Below, piece after piece: positions 22,310 through 33,464 of a stretch of 64,000 nt of DNA. Under the pieces are notes generated by a model. It did not search any database and was not told where the DNA came from. It saw only the letters and a program-made list of their open reading frames with translations. The stretch comes from Conoideocrella luteorostrata (taxonomy: Eukaryota > Ascomycota > Sordariomycetes > Hypocreales > Clavicipitaceae). The DNA is taken from NCBI GenBank assembly GCA_032433595.1, contig JASWJB010000059.1, positions 1-64,000 on the forward strand, read 5' to 3'. Made by a program: the position numbers and the translations under genes. Within the stretch, counting starts at the first letter, position 1. Every line of letters starts with the position of its first letter.

Positions 22310-23387
22310 GGTATTCAGAAGGAGGACGGTCAGCGTCTGGGGGGCGAGAAATTGCCATGCGATAGTAGTGACTTGTAGCAGGCGGTGAGAGCGAATGCTC
22401 ACTTATTTTGGTTGGCGGTGAAATAGGCATTGGAAAGCGCCCTGGTCATCGGAATAGATTGGGCGATGGGTGAAGCAGAAACTAATTCAGCAGGCGGTCG
22501 AGCTGCCGGATCAGATAGGCAGGCAGTGTGAAGTCGATTCCTGACTCAAATCTTGGGTTAAGGCTGGGCGGATGCCGGACGCCATCAATCGCTCAGCACT
22601 ACTCCCTGGCGCAAACATTCGATCGACACCAGTTGCAACATTGATGCTCGACGCTTGATTTCTTCACCACAGTGAAAAATCGCCGGGGGGTTTTGCAGTA
22701 AGAAAGGCGGCATGGAGGATATTCCAATTTTAGAATATAGTTTGTTGCTAATTGTATACGGATCACGGTCCTGCACTGACGTAGTTGGCCTATGGATGCG
22801 GGGCAACTAGCCCGATGTGAATGCGGGGCAACGCACAAGCTCGTATCCCTTTGAATGCGGAGGGGCCTCAGTCAGGTCACGGGCTCCACTTTCAATGAAT
22901 ACAAGCTCGATACGGCTCGATACGTTTGCTAGGATAACATTTGCATGACGCCTACAGGGTATATAATGTAGCTCTTCGTACATTGGGCGAACAGAATCGA
23001 CTTTTATCATGGTGATATTGGCACATAATCAGAAGTGCCGTGCCCTGCGAGCCGTTAAGTCCCGACTGGCTCACGTCGTAATTCGTAACCTGCCCGATAA
23101 CCCTCCGCAATCAAAGTGATCCGGATTTGGAGCAACCAGGTCGTGCATTCTCGTATTCTTCAGCCCATAAATGTCCATCTCGATCCCACGCAGCTCGACC
23201 CGCTACTTGCGCCTCATGCTCTTATTTATGCCTTTACGTTGCCCCACAGCAAACACTCTATTTAAACTCTGCGTCTTGCGTTAGATTTGGCCCAGCCTTC
23301 ATTACTCTCACTTAACCCTTCTTTCTCTCCTGATTTATTAACCAAGACTAATACGTCTATTGTCTAAACACGCTGTAGGGTGATTAA
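22310..23387. other. Intergenic
   Basis: No supportable gene. A short direct repeat, GATG(C)GGGGCAAC/GAATGCGGGGCAAC, occurs near 22793-22834. Confidence 0.35.
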
Positions 23388-23801
23388 TTGCCCCCTACCA
23401 ACTTGATACCGAATACAGCGGCCTTGACGCGCTCTACTTCTTGGCCACTTTCGACTTGCGCAGGCTCTGAGGCATCTTGCGGCAATTTACACTCGTACCT
23501 TGAAAACCGAAGCGGCATAGAGGTATCAACAATTATGAAGAGAAATTTACAGGGACTATCTAGATTCACCACACGGCGCCAGCTTAAAAGCGATGTGGGG
23601 TTGTCACACGGCCTGAAGATTGTACTTGCTGTCGTAATACCGATTGGAGTTCTTCTCGCCTGCGTTGGTGCATTCATTTGGCTGAGGAGGGTGAGGAGAC
23701 ATCCTCCTATCAACAAACCACAGACACAAAGCAAATCACATGCAGAAACCGATCCTTGGATTCAAAACAAGTCTGCGACGGAGAGCATCGACACACTCTA
23801 G
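23388..23801 (+). CDS. Possible small single-pass membrane protein
   Basis: An unrecognised open frame of 137 codons. The central hydrophobic segment LKIVLAVVIPIGVLLACVGA (about residues 76-98) is followed by a basic stop-transfer sequence (WLRRVRRH) and a polar tail, the layout of a type I or tail segment of a fungal membrane protein. There is no N-terminal signal. It may be the last exon or a remnant of a longer gene; no domain is recognised and no paralogue is seen in the window. Confidence 0.35.
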   Translation: MPPTNLIPNTAALTRSTSWPLSTCAGSEASCGNLHSYLENRSGIEVSTIMKRNLQGLSRFTTRRQLKSDVGLSHGLKIVLAVVIPIGVLLACVGAFIWLRRVRRHPPINKPQTQSKSHAETDPWIQNKSATESIDTL

Positions 23802-23985
23802 GTCACGGGCCGATTGTCGCGGTACCCTAGGATAATCTTGATATAATAACGTTAATACCCTTTGTCGCACGAACTCCTGCTGGAGTTGAAGTACACGAGT
23901 AGCCTTAATTCCTCGTCAAAACTGGGCTCTATAGCGCTAATATATTTTTTTGGCTATAAATCTACCTGTGATATCGTAGCCTTAA

Positions 23986-24182
23986 TGTGGGTTGCACAGG
24001 GTTGTGCAATGATCTAGATCATCGGCTTCAAAGGTAATATATTAATAATTGTCTGTGTCTATCTAAGAAGAAGAAAAGAAGTCATAGTGGAAGGCACGAT
24101 ATCGCCGTATAAATATCGTGGCTTGAAGGTGACCACGTGACGGTCCCAACAGCTTCCTATTGTGCTTGGCGGCGTTCCAACA
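23986..24182 (+). mobile_element. Solo LTR, family B, perfect target-site duplication
   Basis: A 197-bp element from TGTGGGTTGCACAGG to GGCGTTCCAACA. It is flanked on both sides by CTTAA (23981-23985, 24183-24187), a perfect 5-bp target-site duplication. The LTR contains TATAAATATCG (promoter-like) and CCACGTGAC (E-box-like). No internal element adjoins it, so it is a solo LTR. Confidence 0.9.
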
Positions 24183-24408
24183 CTTAATGATTACGGCGTA
24201 AAAGTGAATGTAGATGTAAGGTCAATTTTTGTGTACTATGTTATCATTCGCTCGGTTATATTATGTTTTACTCAACTATAAAGTAGAACCTTTTTTTTTT
24301 TTATATATAATGATCCCACTTGAAATTGTATTGTTAAGAGGTGTATTACCAAAATATCTGACTAAACCCCTTAAATGGTCCCTCTGAATATTTACTGCTT
24401 GACGCACG

Positions 24409-24791
24409 TTACCTAAGCAGACCAACAATTGACCCAACTACAATTGGGGCAAAAGCCCAGTATTTCCACTGGCCACGTTCCATCAATGATTTAATTACAA
24501 AACCATCCACCAGACTTATTGCCACTCCACCAAGTAAGTTTAACCCCAATAGTTTTCTATTCCTAGTCAGCCTATCAGAATGATTGAATAGCTGAGAGCG
24601 AGATTGCGGATGCCGTAGAAGCGAACAAGGGAGAAAATCAAGTCTCGTGCTTCGCCGTTTAGAGGGACTGGAATATCGACATGCTGTAGTGCAGCTTCTG
24701 GTTGTATCAATCCGTTTAACCCCAGGAAGGCGGGCACTGTCCCAACGATGAGGACGCCACGGTGAACAAGTGCTTGACTTGTATAAGACAT
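24409..24791 (-). pseudogene. DUF4267-type small membrane protein, frameshifted
   Basis: The frame from ATG at 24789-24791 encodes the first part of a DUF4267-like four-helix membrane protein: VLIVGTVPAFLGLNGLI and the family word RFYGIRNLAL. It reaches TGA near 24567. The adjacent frame immediately resumes the family C-terminus, RKLLGLNLLGGVAISLVDGF, QWKYWAFAPIVVG, stop at 24409-24411. There is no GT or GC donor between RFYGIRN and the break, so an intron is unlikely and a one-base indel near 24565-24580 is the simplest reading. A base-calling error is the alternative. Confidence 0.65.
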
Positions 24792-25983
24792 GTTAAAATG
24801 GACCCGAGTTCTGATGAAGGAGCGATGAAAAAACGTGTTGGCAACTGTAACCGCGGGCAGGGCAAGCTTTATAGTGGTCATATTGCCATGCCCTAACTTT
24901 TCTGAGTACATGAACATATAAGCATGTACCTCCAGGTGACAGATACACGAGCGCTTGCCGCTAGTCCTCACAATTTTGGGTTCTCATCCACCTCGCGGTG
25001 GCTATCTGATCCGGCCGGACCCGCGCTCCATATCCACGAATATGTGCCGTGTTGTGTGGCGTTGATGAACTTCCTAGCCAGAATTGACGGGCAAGAAGAA
25101 GAAATCTGATTCCTCATCCGGACTGGCTAGAGTTTAAGAACTTTTACGCTGATCAAATAAACCACAGCTGCTCACCCTGTGGCGTTACTCATCCAGCCGC
25201 CTGGCATAATCCAATAATTTGGCGGTATCGAGTGCAGCTCTTTTGTCTGCCAAAAGCGCCACGACATAGAGGCTGGCGTCCGTCCCGCAGCTCCAATGTT
25301 CGAAGGCTCGAGGCTCTTCAACAGCTACATGACGTATCAGAAGGCATGGGGCAGTGATGTTTGTGCCGATGATCCCCTCCCTATTAAATACTCTGAAGAA
25401 TGGGATGTGAATTATGTATGCCAGTACATCCTATAATAACACTGCACAAACCAAGTATATTCACTTTAGAATGAAGTAGGAATATGTCCAACTAAAAGCC
25501 GCAAAGAATTTAGCATTTGTTTAACCTTCCGCGCCGGGGGTGTTAGCACTAAACTGGCAACACGTTTGGCGAACGACTGCGGTCAGCAATGTCACTAACA
25601 CTGAACAACCCAACTCTGCGATTCAGGGATCTGCAATTGTAACCGTATTGATGACGATAAACTGGTGTAAAAATGACGGCATCTCATTGATAAAGATATA
25701 CAATTTGTGCTGACATATGTCGCATACTCTCCACTCAATGCCTAGCATGTTCTCTAGGATAGCGTTAGCATCATGGCGCATTAGCCCTACTGGCCTGCTG
25801 GAGCCGGTTCGCCATGGATGGGAAATATGTGCTATCCGCTCCCATGTGAGTATGCTAGGGGACTTTAAGTCAGATTGCACGGTTAGGTAAAGAAGATAAC
25901 TTAGTGTATTGTAAACAAATAGTCTAGTTCATCATAAGACTTAAACTTGCACCTCCCCTCTAACCTACCTACCAAGCTACTTC
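24792..25983. other. Intergenic
   Basis: No supportable gene. Short open frames occur (for example minus strand 25623-25880) without domains. Confidence 0.35.
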
Positions 25984-26184
25984 TATAGGTTGCACAGGAG
26001 GGATTCTGGTATCGATGTTAAGGTAAATTAGGCGAAAGGGCTCTGTATTCAATTCATTCTGTTCTACTATTTCTTGTCTTAGGAAGGAAGGAAGGAAGCA
26101 AGGCGTACTGACGCCGTATAAAAAGGGAGCAGGCCGGGGGGTGGAGGCATGTGACTGATCACGTGCGTGACTGATATTCCAACA
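25984..26184 (+). mobile_element. Degenerate solo LTR, family B
   Basis: It starts TATAGGTTGCACAGG (the expected TG changed to TA) and ends ATATTCCAACA. It shares GGTATCGATG with the copy at 11060 and the GATCACGTG core. Flanking 5-mers do not match. Confidence 0.55.
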
Positions 26185-26400
26185 GCATCATTGTTCCGGC
26201 AGACTGAAGGTTTGTTTTAAACAACTTGCACGGACCGTCCGTTCGGTCTGCTCAAGCTCGACAGACCGATTGGGATATTGACAGCTCTGGAACAAAGCAG
26301 CCTCTGTGGAATGGCCGATTTATTCCCTTATTGTGGTGCGCGACGTCATCGCGGATCCACTAGCTCTTGTTTTTTGTGGGCGGTTTATGAAAGCGAAATT

Positions 26401-26547
26401 GGATTCGAAAAATATCTACGAAAGTAGTGGCGCTAAACATGATTTAGCATCAAAATGGAGAAAGAAAAAAATTGGTCTCGAGAAATATCTGCGAAAGTAG
26501 TGGCGCTAAGCGTGATTCAGCATCGAAATGGAGACAGAAAAAAAATC
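26401..26547. repeat. 73/74-bp tandem duplication
   Basis: Unit 1 (26401-26473) and unit 2 (26474-26547) share GAAAGTAGTGGCGCTAA, GATT(T/C)AGCATC(A/G)AAATGGAGA and a terminal A-run. They lie about 230 bp upstream of the M35 protease start and could affect its promoter. Confidence 0.85.
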
Positions 26548-26773
26548 ATCGCATCACGCCTTGCCTCGGCCCCCACGGCGCATGCACCATCAAGAATCGG
26601 TCTTCTTTAGCCATGCCTTGTGCCGTAGCTAAATTGTTTTTAATATATATAGAGGCCATTTCACTAATTAGCTTCGGACACCAGGACTAATAACTGTCGC
26701 GGCACTTCTTCAGCAGAGAAATTTATCCTCCAAATAAAAGTTGGTTGGATACTCCCCAGTCATTCGGGTCATT

Positions 26774-27770
26774 ATGCGTCTTTCCTGGGCTTTGCTTCCA
26801 TTGCTGGGCAGTGCTTTTGCAGCTCCCTTGCTGGAACACGTAACAGCAGCTCAGACGGTAAGCTTCGTGGAGCGCGATGGCACACAGCAGTTCACCGAAG
26901 CACAAAAGGCAACCGTTCGACGTGCTGCATCGCATCTTCCAACATTTTTTCACCAGATCCTGGAGACAAGCTCAGAGGATACTCTGTTTAAACGATATTT
27001 TGGCGGGTCAAGCAAGAAGCCTGCTACCAGAAGGGCTCAGAGAGTGAAGGGGGTGGTTCGCGACATTGTGCAGACTCTTTTTGGTAAGTCTTCTCCAAGT
27101 TTATTGCATTATCTTGCTTGAAGAACAAATGTACAATGAGTACTAAGTGGTATAATTTGAAACAGGTGGCGACGTCAAGCGTACCAAGAACATAGACCGA
27201 CAAGGTACTGGCATAATTTACCTACCTGGGGGAACTGCGGCAGAGTGTGGAAAAGCCGGCGTGTAAGTGACATCCCTTTGCATGTTTAAGATGCGCCCCA
27301 GCGGGAGATACTATTCGGCTTGTAAAGAGCGCGGTCTGACACTTTTCGTATGCGTACAATATTAGTGCTGCCTATGCTGCCCGTACATACAAAACTATTG
27401 TGTTGTGCGACCTATTTTTCCAGCAGCCCCCCATTGGGCATTACAAAAACCAGGATGTCAACCCTCGGAAGATTAAGCGTACACAGACATTTACTTTATT
27501 CCACGAGATCATGCATTTGTCCGACTACGAAGGGCTCGACCATAAGAGGATCACCGATCTTCAATATGGGTCCGAGCACTGCCACAATATTCGGCATGAC
27601 AAAGGGGACAAGTCTCCTCTCTATAATGCTGATTCATACACTTGGTGAGTACGGCACTATATAAACACCGGTCTGGGGAGAAATCACTGCTGACAAGATT
27701 AACCAGGCTAGCGAATGATAGAGTGTGGAACTCGTGGGGGCATCACCTGGGGTTCAACGGAGGGACGTGA
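26774..27770 (+). CDS. Secreted M35-like (deuterolysin/peptidyl-Lys type) zinc metalloprotease
   Basis: Four exons (26774-27083, 27166-27262, 27366-27644, 27707-27770) encode 249 aa. A signal peptide spans residues 1-17 (MRLSWALLPLLGSAFAA). The zinc site HEIMH is at 182-186, with Glu 183 as catalytic base. The later DLQYG (about 200-204) matches the position of the third, aspartate ligand in aspzincins (family M35), and NADSYTWLAND precedes the C-terminus as in fungal lysine-specific metallo-endopeptidase-like proteins. Length is at the lower end for the family and no long propeptide is evident. Introns carry GTAAGT, GTAAGT and GTGAGT donors. It is expected to act extracellularly on proteins; substrate specificity cannot be read. 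The start at 26774 is preferred over an upstream ATG at 26741 because it places the signal peptide first. Confidence 0.85.
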
Positions 27771-29909
27771 AACGAGTAAATACTTGTGGCGTCAATGACC
27801 CAGAAGCGTGACATGGCTTGCGCGAAGACACGTTGGACTCCGGCGCTCTCACAGAATGATGACAATGATGAACAACGAATGGAGAGGGAGGATTGGAGAT
27901 TTTGTACAGATCGTTGGTGAAATTGAGACCCTTTGGGGCTTGGGCCGTAATCCCATACCGACGTATTTTGTCAGGAAGAAAAGGGCACACCAAACACCCA
28001 GCCAGCTGACCTAGTGGTACTGCTTGGTATCAATTGATCAAATGGTTCGTGTATTCGAATCGTCATTGGTGCGGCTCAATTATGCAATTGCCGTCGGAAT
28101 CGTAGATCAGGACTGTAAGTCAGGACTGCAAGGCGTCGGCTTGCCTCTCAATTGAATCTGTAGTCTTGTTCAATTGCATATGATCAAATGGTTCATGTAT
28201 TCCAATAGTCAATCTCATGTAATAAGGGCATCCAAAGATAAAGTCAAAGTCTCAAGGTATCAATTTGCTTCACAAAGAAGGCATGGTTTTCTTTCATTCT
28301 GAGGGGAGCTACGTTAACTACAAATACACTGATCAAGGCTGACTAAAATCATCCTTGTCCAAGAAAATCCTCAATCCACGCGGCTACCCTGGGGGCGCCT
28401 CACATTCACGCACAAAGTATGGCACAGGTCCAGCACACGGTGTAGTCATCAAGGTTCGGCATGGCAACTGCGAAAGCAATGAGCTCTCTGAGAATCCGGG
28501 GCTTAGCTTGAAATCGATTTGTTAACAACGCCGCACGGAAGAAGATGATTGAAGATCTGGAGGCAAGTCAAGGGGAGAGCGCGTCTGGAACAAGGCAGCC
28601 AACAATCTGCCTGATAAACGCTGGTTTGCGAGGGCCAACCCAGCCAGTCTCCCAAACCTCACAACATGGCTGGTGGTGGGCTTAGGCAGCAGTTTTGCAC
28701 GCCATCTTGCAGCAATGGCTTGCAGGGCTGTGTGGTGTTGAGCGGGAGTGAGTCGGTGGACAGTTGACAAATAATTGAGCCTGAATTGCCACGGTGCCCT
28801 TAATCACGTCCAATGATGGTCTTGCTTCTAATGATTGGCAGGCCAGGTCAAGACGTGGACCCCAATAAAAAGCCTGGGTTGTGTCTGGCTGTGTCCAGGG
28901 CAATCAACCATGGAGCATGCTAGGGCTGCAATAACGACGATTCGGGACGCGCCGCGCCCATCAGCAGCAGTCCTTGCCCCTAGCTATCTGTTTCGCGAGG
29001 CGATTGTTTAACTGACTTGTTACTTGGCATTAAGGTGATGCTGGCGAGCAACACGAGTCACAACCATCAAAGTTTGCCTCAACTTAGGTATTCATTCCCT
29101 TGAGAAAATCGTGGCCTTGAGGTTGGTGAGTCATATCCACCACTACCGGTGCCTCAATGCTTGATACTTTCCACCGAAGACTAAAATCCCGTCATGACAC
29201 CGTATTTAGGAGTAATTATGTTGCGTTATGCGCCTTTATGAGCATTCGAGAGCAACTTGCAAAAGTGGAAATCGGCAGTAATGGATGGATAGAAACGAAA
29301 AGAATGATGATAGCTTGAGATGATGATTGAATTGGTTGATGAAGATGATTCCGACCTTCCCAAAAAGCCCTAAAAACCTCTCATTTATAGCATCTTTCTT
29401 CCTTCCATCGATATCTACGGCTTTCTCTACACTACCTCGTTATCCGAGGCATCGCCTCACCTTCCGGGTCACTGCCTCACTCTCACAGCCTCACTCTCCG
29501 ACTCATCTAGCTATTTACGACACTGATCATCCTGACAGGCGTTATTCTCGTCTCAACACCTTAGCCTGCAGTCATGCCCAAAAAACTTCACTCTGGGCAA
29601 GGTAAGACAACGGAGTGGAAAGCAGATATCCTCCACCGATGTTCCCACGAAACGCTCTACTATAGGCAACCGTCGCGAGGCATATCGGGCACAAAGTTCT
29701 CAAAAACGGATCCTCAGAAAGTACAATGTAATATTTCCACCAGATCCACATATATTTCGTACTGTGTGTTGTCGCCAACTAAGTTGACTGCGTTTCGTGG
29801 ATCACACCCTGCTCGACGTAATGGTCCGCCTGAAAATTATCTTAACAAGGCGCTGCCCTGTAAATTCTCATGAGAACCATGGAATCGCCATGAATCGCAT
29901 GCAAGCCGG
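27771..29909. other. Long intergenic stretch
   Basis: No gene is recognised in 2.1 kb. A 25-bp word, TGATCAAATGGTTC(G/A)TGTAT plus TC, occurs at about 28036 and again at 28181. The minus strand at 28522-28903 has overlapping open frames with no domain I can support. Confidence 0.4.
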
Positions 29910-30953
29910 TTACATATCCTTTTCTTCAGGCTCTCTCTTGACTATGGCGCGCCGCCCTCGTCGCAGAATTCCGTCGTCGATGAACTCATCCACGAGCTGA
30001 GACCCCATTTCAATTTCATGAACCTGGACCATTGCCTCCGCTGTAACTGGATTCTCATGTTGAACTAAGAAATTGATGTGTTCTTTCCAAGACGTTTTGA
30101 GGCAGCCGCGTCTGTCATACGGATTGGCGTCACGCATCCATTTGCACCACTGACGGGCCACAGCAGTAGCTTTGTCGACATTGACTTTAAACCATTCGAT
30201 ATGGGGCTTCTCGTGTACTTTGCACCATCTTTGTGCATACCAACATTCCATTAATTCGAAATGAACCAACGACTCAACCCGCTCCGGATGCCTGACGTCA
30301 TTAAACACACCCAGAACTACCGGCTGCCCATGGCCACACTCGGCCCATGCATCCAACCGAGATTGTACATTCCGGCTGCTATATCCTATCTTGACCATTC
30401 CAGAGAAGGCATTCATTTTGTGGGTATAGAAATACAACGATCCGATAGTGGATGCCGTTTTATCAATTGTTGACAGCAACTTGGATGAGAGTGTTTCGCC
30501 TTTAAAAACCTGATACCTGGCGAACGTGTCAGAAGCCAAGGAAACTAAGATATGTTCCGTCTTGATATGTTGAACTTCCTTAATCAGGCTTAGCATAAAA
30601 GTTTCCCGGATCTCATTGGCCCATCGATGAGCCAGTTTCAATGCCAGGCCGCTTCCAAACATCTTATTACGATGATGACGAGCACAACAACAGTTCTCGG
30701 CAATTTGTGCCAAGGGATCAAGCAATGACGTTGCTGTAAAGGCTGTTTCGTAAAGAACCTTCGCTTGCTTAAGGCTGATCATCTTGTGCTCAAGCGTAGT
30801 CTCAACCAAGCAAAGTCTCTTCTTATTTGGCAAATACCATATGCATTGGAGACTCTCGGTTGTTAGTATAGAGCCTACTACTTCGAATGTCGGGAACTGG
30901 TGGATCTCGGGCAAAGGCACCATTATATAAATCGGAACCAAGCTCGAGCTCAA
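29910..30953 (-). CDS. T5orf172 (GIY-YIG superfamily) domain protein
   Basis: A single-exon gene of 347 aa. The C-terminal half (about residues 190-285) reads as a T5orf172/DUF1766-type GIY-YIG-like domain: the strand words GSLYFYTH and MVKIGYSSRNVQSRLDAW, then the helix word RVESLVHFEL and the terminal HIEWFKV. In this superfamily the first two strands, the Arg of the SxxxRL word and a late Glu form the nuclease-like site; the Arg and Glu candidates are present. The N-terminal part has no recognised domain. Fungal proteins with this domain are mostly uncharacterised; a DNA-binding or nicking role is inferred only from the family. The frame is intact. Confidence 0.75.
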   Translation of the reverse strand: MSSSLVPIYIMVPLPEIHQFPTFEVVGSILTTESLQCIWYLPNKKRLCLVETTLEHKMISLKQAKVLYETAFTATSLLDPLAQIAENCCCARHHRNKMFGSGLALKLAHRWANEIRETFMLSLIKEVQHIKTEHILVSLASDTFARYQVFKGETLSSKLLSTIDKTASTIGSLYFYTHKMNAFSGMVKIGYSSRNVQSRLDAWAECGHGQPVVLGVFNDVRHPERVESLVHFELMECWYAQRWCKVHEKPHIEWFKVNVDKATAVARQWCKWMRDANPYDRRGCLKTSWKEHINFLVQHENPVTAEAMVQVHEIEMGSQLVDEFIDDGILRRGRRAIVKREPEEKDM

Positions 30954-33464
30954 ATATGGATAAGGTGAACGGTCTGTGACTCAAATCAGGAAAAGAGTAT
31001 TTCAGTCTGCAGCACTTCGTTATCCAAACAGAATGAAACTGAGTATATTACAATGTCTGGGGGGCGAGGGATTTGTTGAACAGATGACTCGAGGGGAATG
31101 GTGGGTCGCTATTTGTTCTTAGTGGTGCCCGCTTCACAAACCCCGGCTCATCACCAAGACTTATTAGGCAGCAGTTTCGCGTTGTTTGCCTCGTAGCACT
31201 GCGGCGTGCCGAGCCCTGTTGCACTTGCCCTCTGCATATCTATGCCCACCAGACATGTTTATGCTACTGAATGACTGAGCGGAGCCCTTTGGACCAAATA
31301 TAGAAGACGATATGAAGGACTGCAGACTGGGATGTATGTGGTGTCGAAAGAGGCTGAACGGTGGAAGGCGAGCAAATTCAGTGAGGTGGGTTTGGCCCAG
31401 TCCGAATGTTTATTTTTAGCATCCAGCGCTGTCTCAAACTTCCCCACCCACTCTTTCTCAAGTTCTTTATCTGACAACGGCCCGCACGGGTGAAAGGGTG
31501 GGCCGAGGCGATCGAAGACGTCACCACCTTAGTTCCATTCTCGATTGGTGGTTCATAAAGCGCAGGACATCTCCAAAGTGGGCGATGCTTTCAGCCGATG
31601 TTTGCGGGCGGAATGAGGCTGTAACATCCTTACCTGAATAATCTATGCGGCCGCTATCGCAGCCCATGGTCTTTTGATGGATTACCATTTGGCCTTTTTT
31701 TTTTTTATAAAACCAAGGAGCAAATATAAATCTATGCGCTATGTATTGTTGATGAGATTGACTTGAACAACAGGCGACCACTAATAAACGGCCTCACACA
31801 ATCTGGTCGATCTCCCGCTCTCTACCTGGAGCTAGAAGGTGAACTATATGTATACCGGCCACACGAAGGCTTCGCCCGGGAAACCGGCTAATTTCCGCGC
31901 GACGCAAACTTCATCACCCTTGCACAAGACAAGACCAGGCAGTCTCAGCGCCCCCATCCACTGGCGCCAGCACAGTGCACGCTAAAGACAGCAGGCTCCT
32001 CTCAAAGTTGAGTCACTACTTCCAAGGCACCACGTCAAACAAGACCACGAGTTTCAACCTACTTTAATTTAATGCACTAGATTTAAAATGCAAATTTAGC
32101 TGTGCTGATATATTTCCAACTTATTGTGCGGTTCAATTTGACGATATCGGAATGCCGCTGTGGTGACCGCTTTGTTGCCGGACAAGGGGTGGCCGACGTA
32201 CACACCAAGCCAAGTTGGTCTATTTTCTGGCAACAGAACATTCTATTTTTAAAGGTCTCTTCCGGCTTACTTGCAGCAGACAGGCCCAAGACGCTGGAAA
32301 GGTTCATTCTCTTACCCCTCGCCATTCACAGAGCAATGCCATTAATTCCTCATCGTTGCTCCAGCCTCCCGGTACAGTATTCACCGCCTTGTCTGTGATC
32401 TTGTTCTCCCCTCCTCAGCACAGTGCTCAGACACGTGCTGCGCGCCTGTCACTTTAGGTCATGACAGCAAGTCCGCGCGGCAGCAGTGTCGAAGTTGGGC
32501 GAGCAGCAGCAGGTGTCGATGCTCCACCATTAGTGCTGGCTCGCAACTAAGCGGGGCTACGACCTGCAAGTTGATATCCGGACCAAGGTTGTCGCGCTCA
32601 AGGATGGAGACAGTTTAGAGTGTTCTTCGTTAGTGTGTTGTCGGCCACAACTGATTCCTGGCACTTGGCTGGGTTGACGGCAGTCCTCTATGTTGGTCTG
32701 ACACCATACAAGCTGCGGATGTCGAGCGCCTGGATCAAGTCTAAATTCCGTCGAGAGATTGCTCGTGCCCAGAATGGAAGCCTTCCGGGCGGTACAGTCG
32801 CCGAGTACCAGCAGCAAATGGACCCAACGAAGAGCTATTGGGTGCCCGAACTCAATTCTGCACAATTCGTAAACTTGATTTCCATACATCAGGGGGAATT
32901 TACAATTCAGGACCAAACCATTTACCTGGTCTGAATACCATGTCTCTCGTGTCGATCTGAAGTGCATCATGACTGCTTACGATCAACGTCGGGATGCACC
33001 TGATGAGAGGCTCCTGAGACTCGTCCAATGGCTGCATGTCGAACTGCTCTTCGATAAGGTGGCCATGTGACCTTGTCTGCAATTGCTTGTATGCTTGACG
33101 AGGGATTCCAACCTGGTATTACATAGCTCGAGTATCTACGTTGCAATAAGAGAGAAAACGAAAAAAAATCAAATTTGTTAAAATGGCTTAGTGTACAATG
33201 AATCTCATAGCATTACAAATCCCATGATGGCCGACAGCCTCATGGAAGGTCGGGTCGCAGCACCAGGTATCGCCCGTTACAGAAAGAGAGTACATCAAGA
33301 TCATTCTAACTATACACCTCTTTCCCTTGTAGGCGCATCGCTCTATGTTCGCCTTTTTCGGATTGTTAGACTGAATATTATGTAAAGTCTCGTACTGTCT
33401 TTCCTTGCGTTGTTTGTTCTCTTTTTTCCTCTACCTCTTTACTGTCCTTCTTAGCCCTTCTACT
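30954..33464. other. Intergenic with LTR-like relic
   Basis: No supportable gene in 2.5 kb. A 33-bp word at 33079-33111 (GCAATTGCTTGTATGCTTGA through GGGATTCCAA) is repeated identically at 42968-43000 and resembles the 3' end of family-B LTRs. A plus-strand open frame at 32620-32934 (104 codons) has no recognisable domain. Confidence 0.4.

Noticed and set aside
28522..28903. Overlapping minus-strand frames that looked like a transcription-factor fragment
   Set aside because: No motif of the fungal transcription-factor domain could be placed in order, and frames conflict.
32620..32934. 104-codon plus-strand frame
   Set aside because: No recognisable domain or splice structure; left as intergenic.
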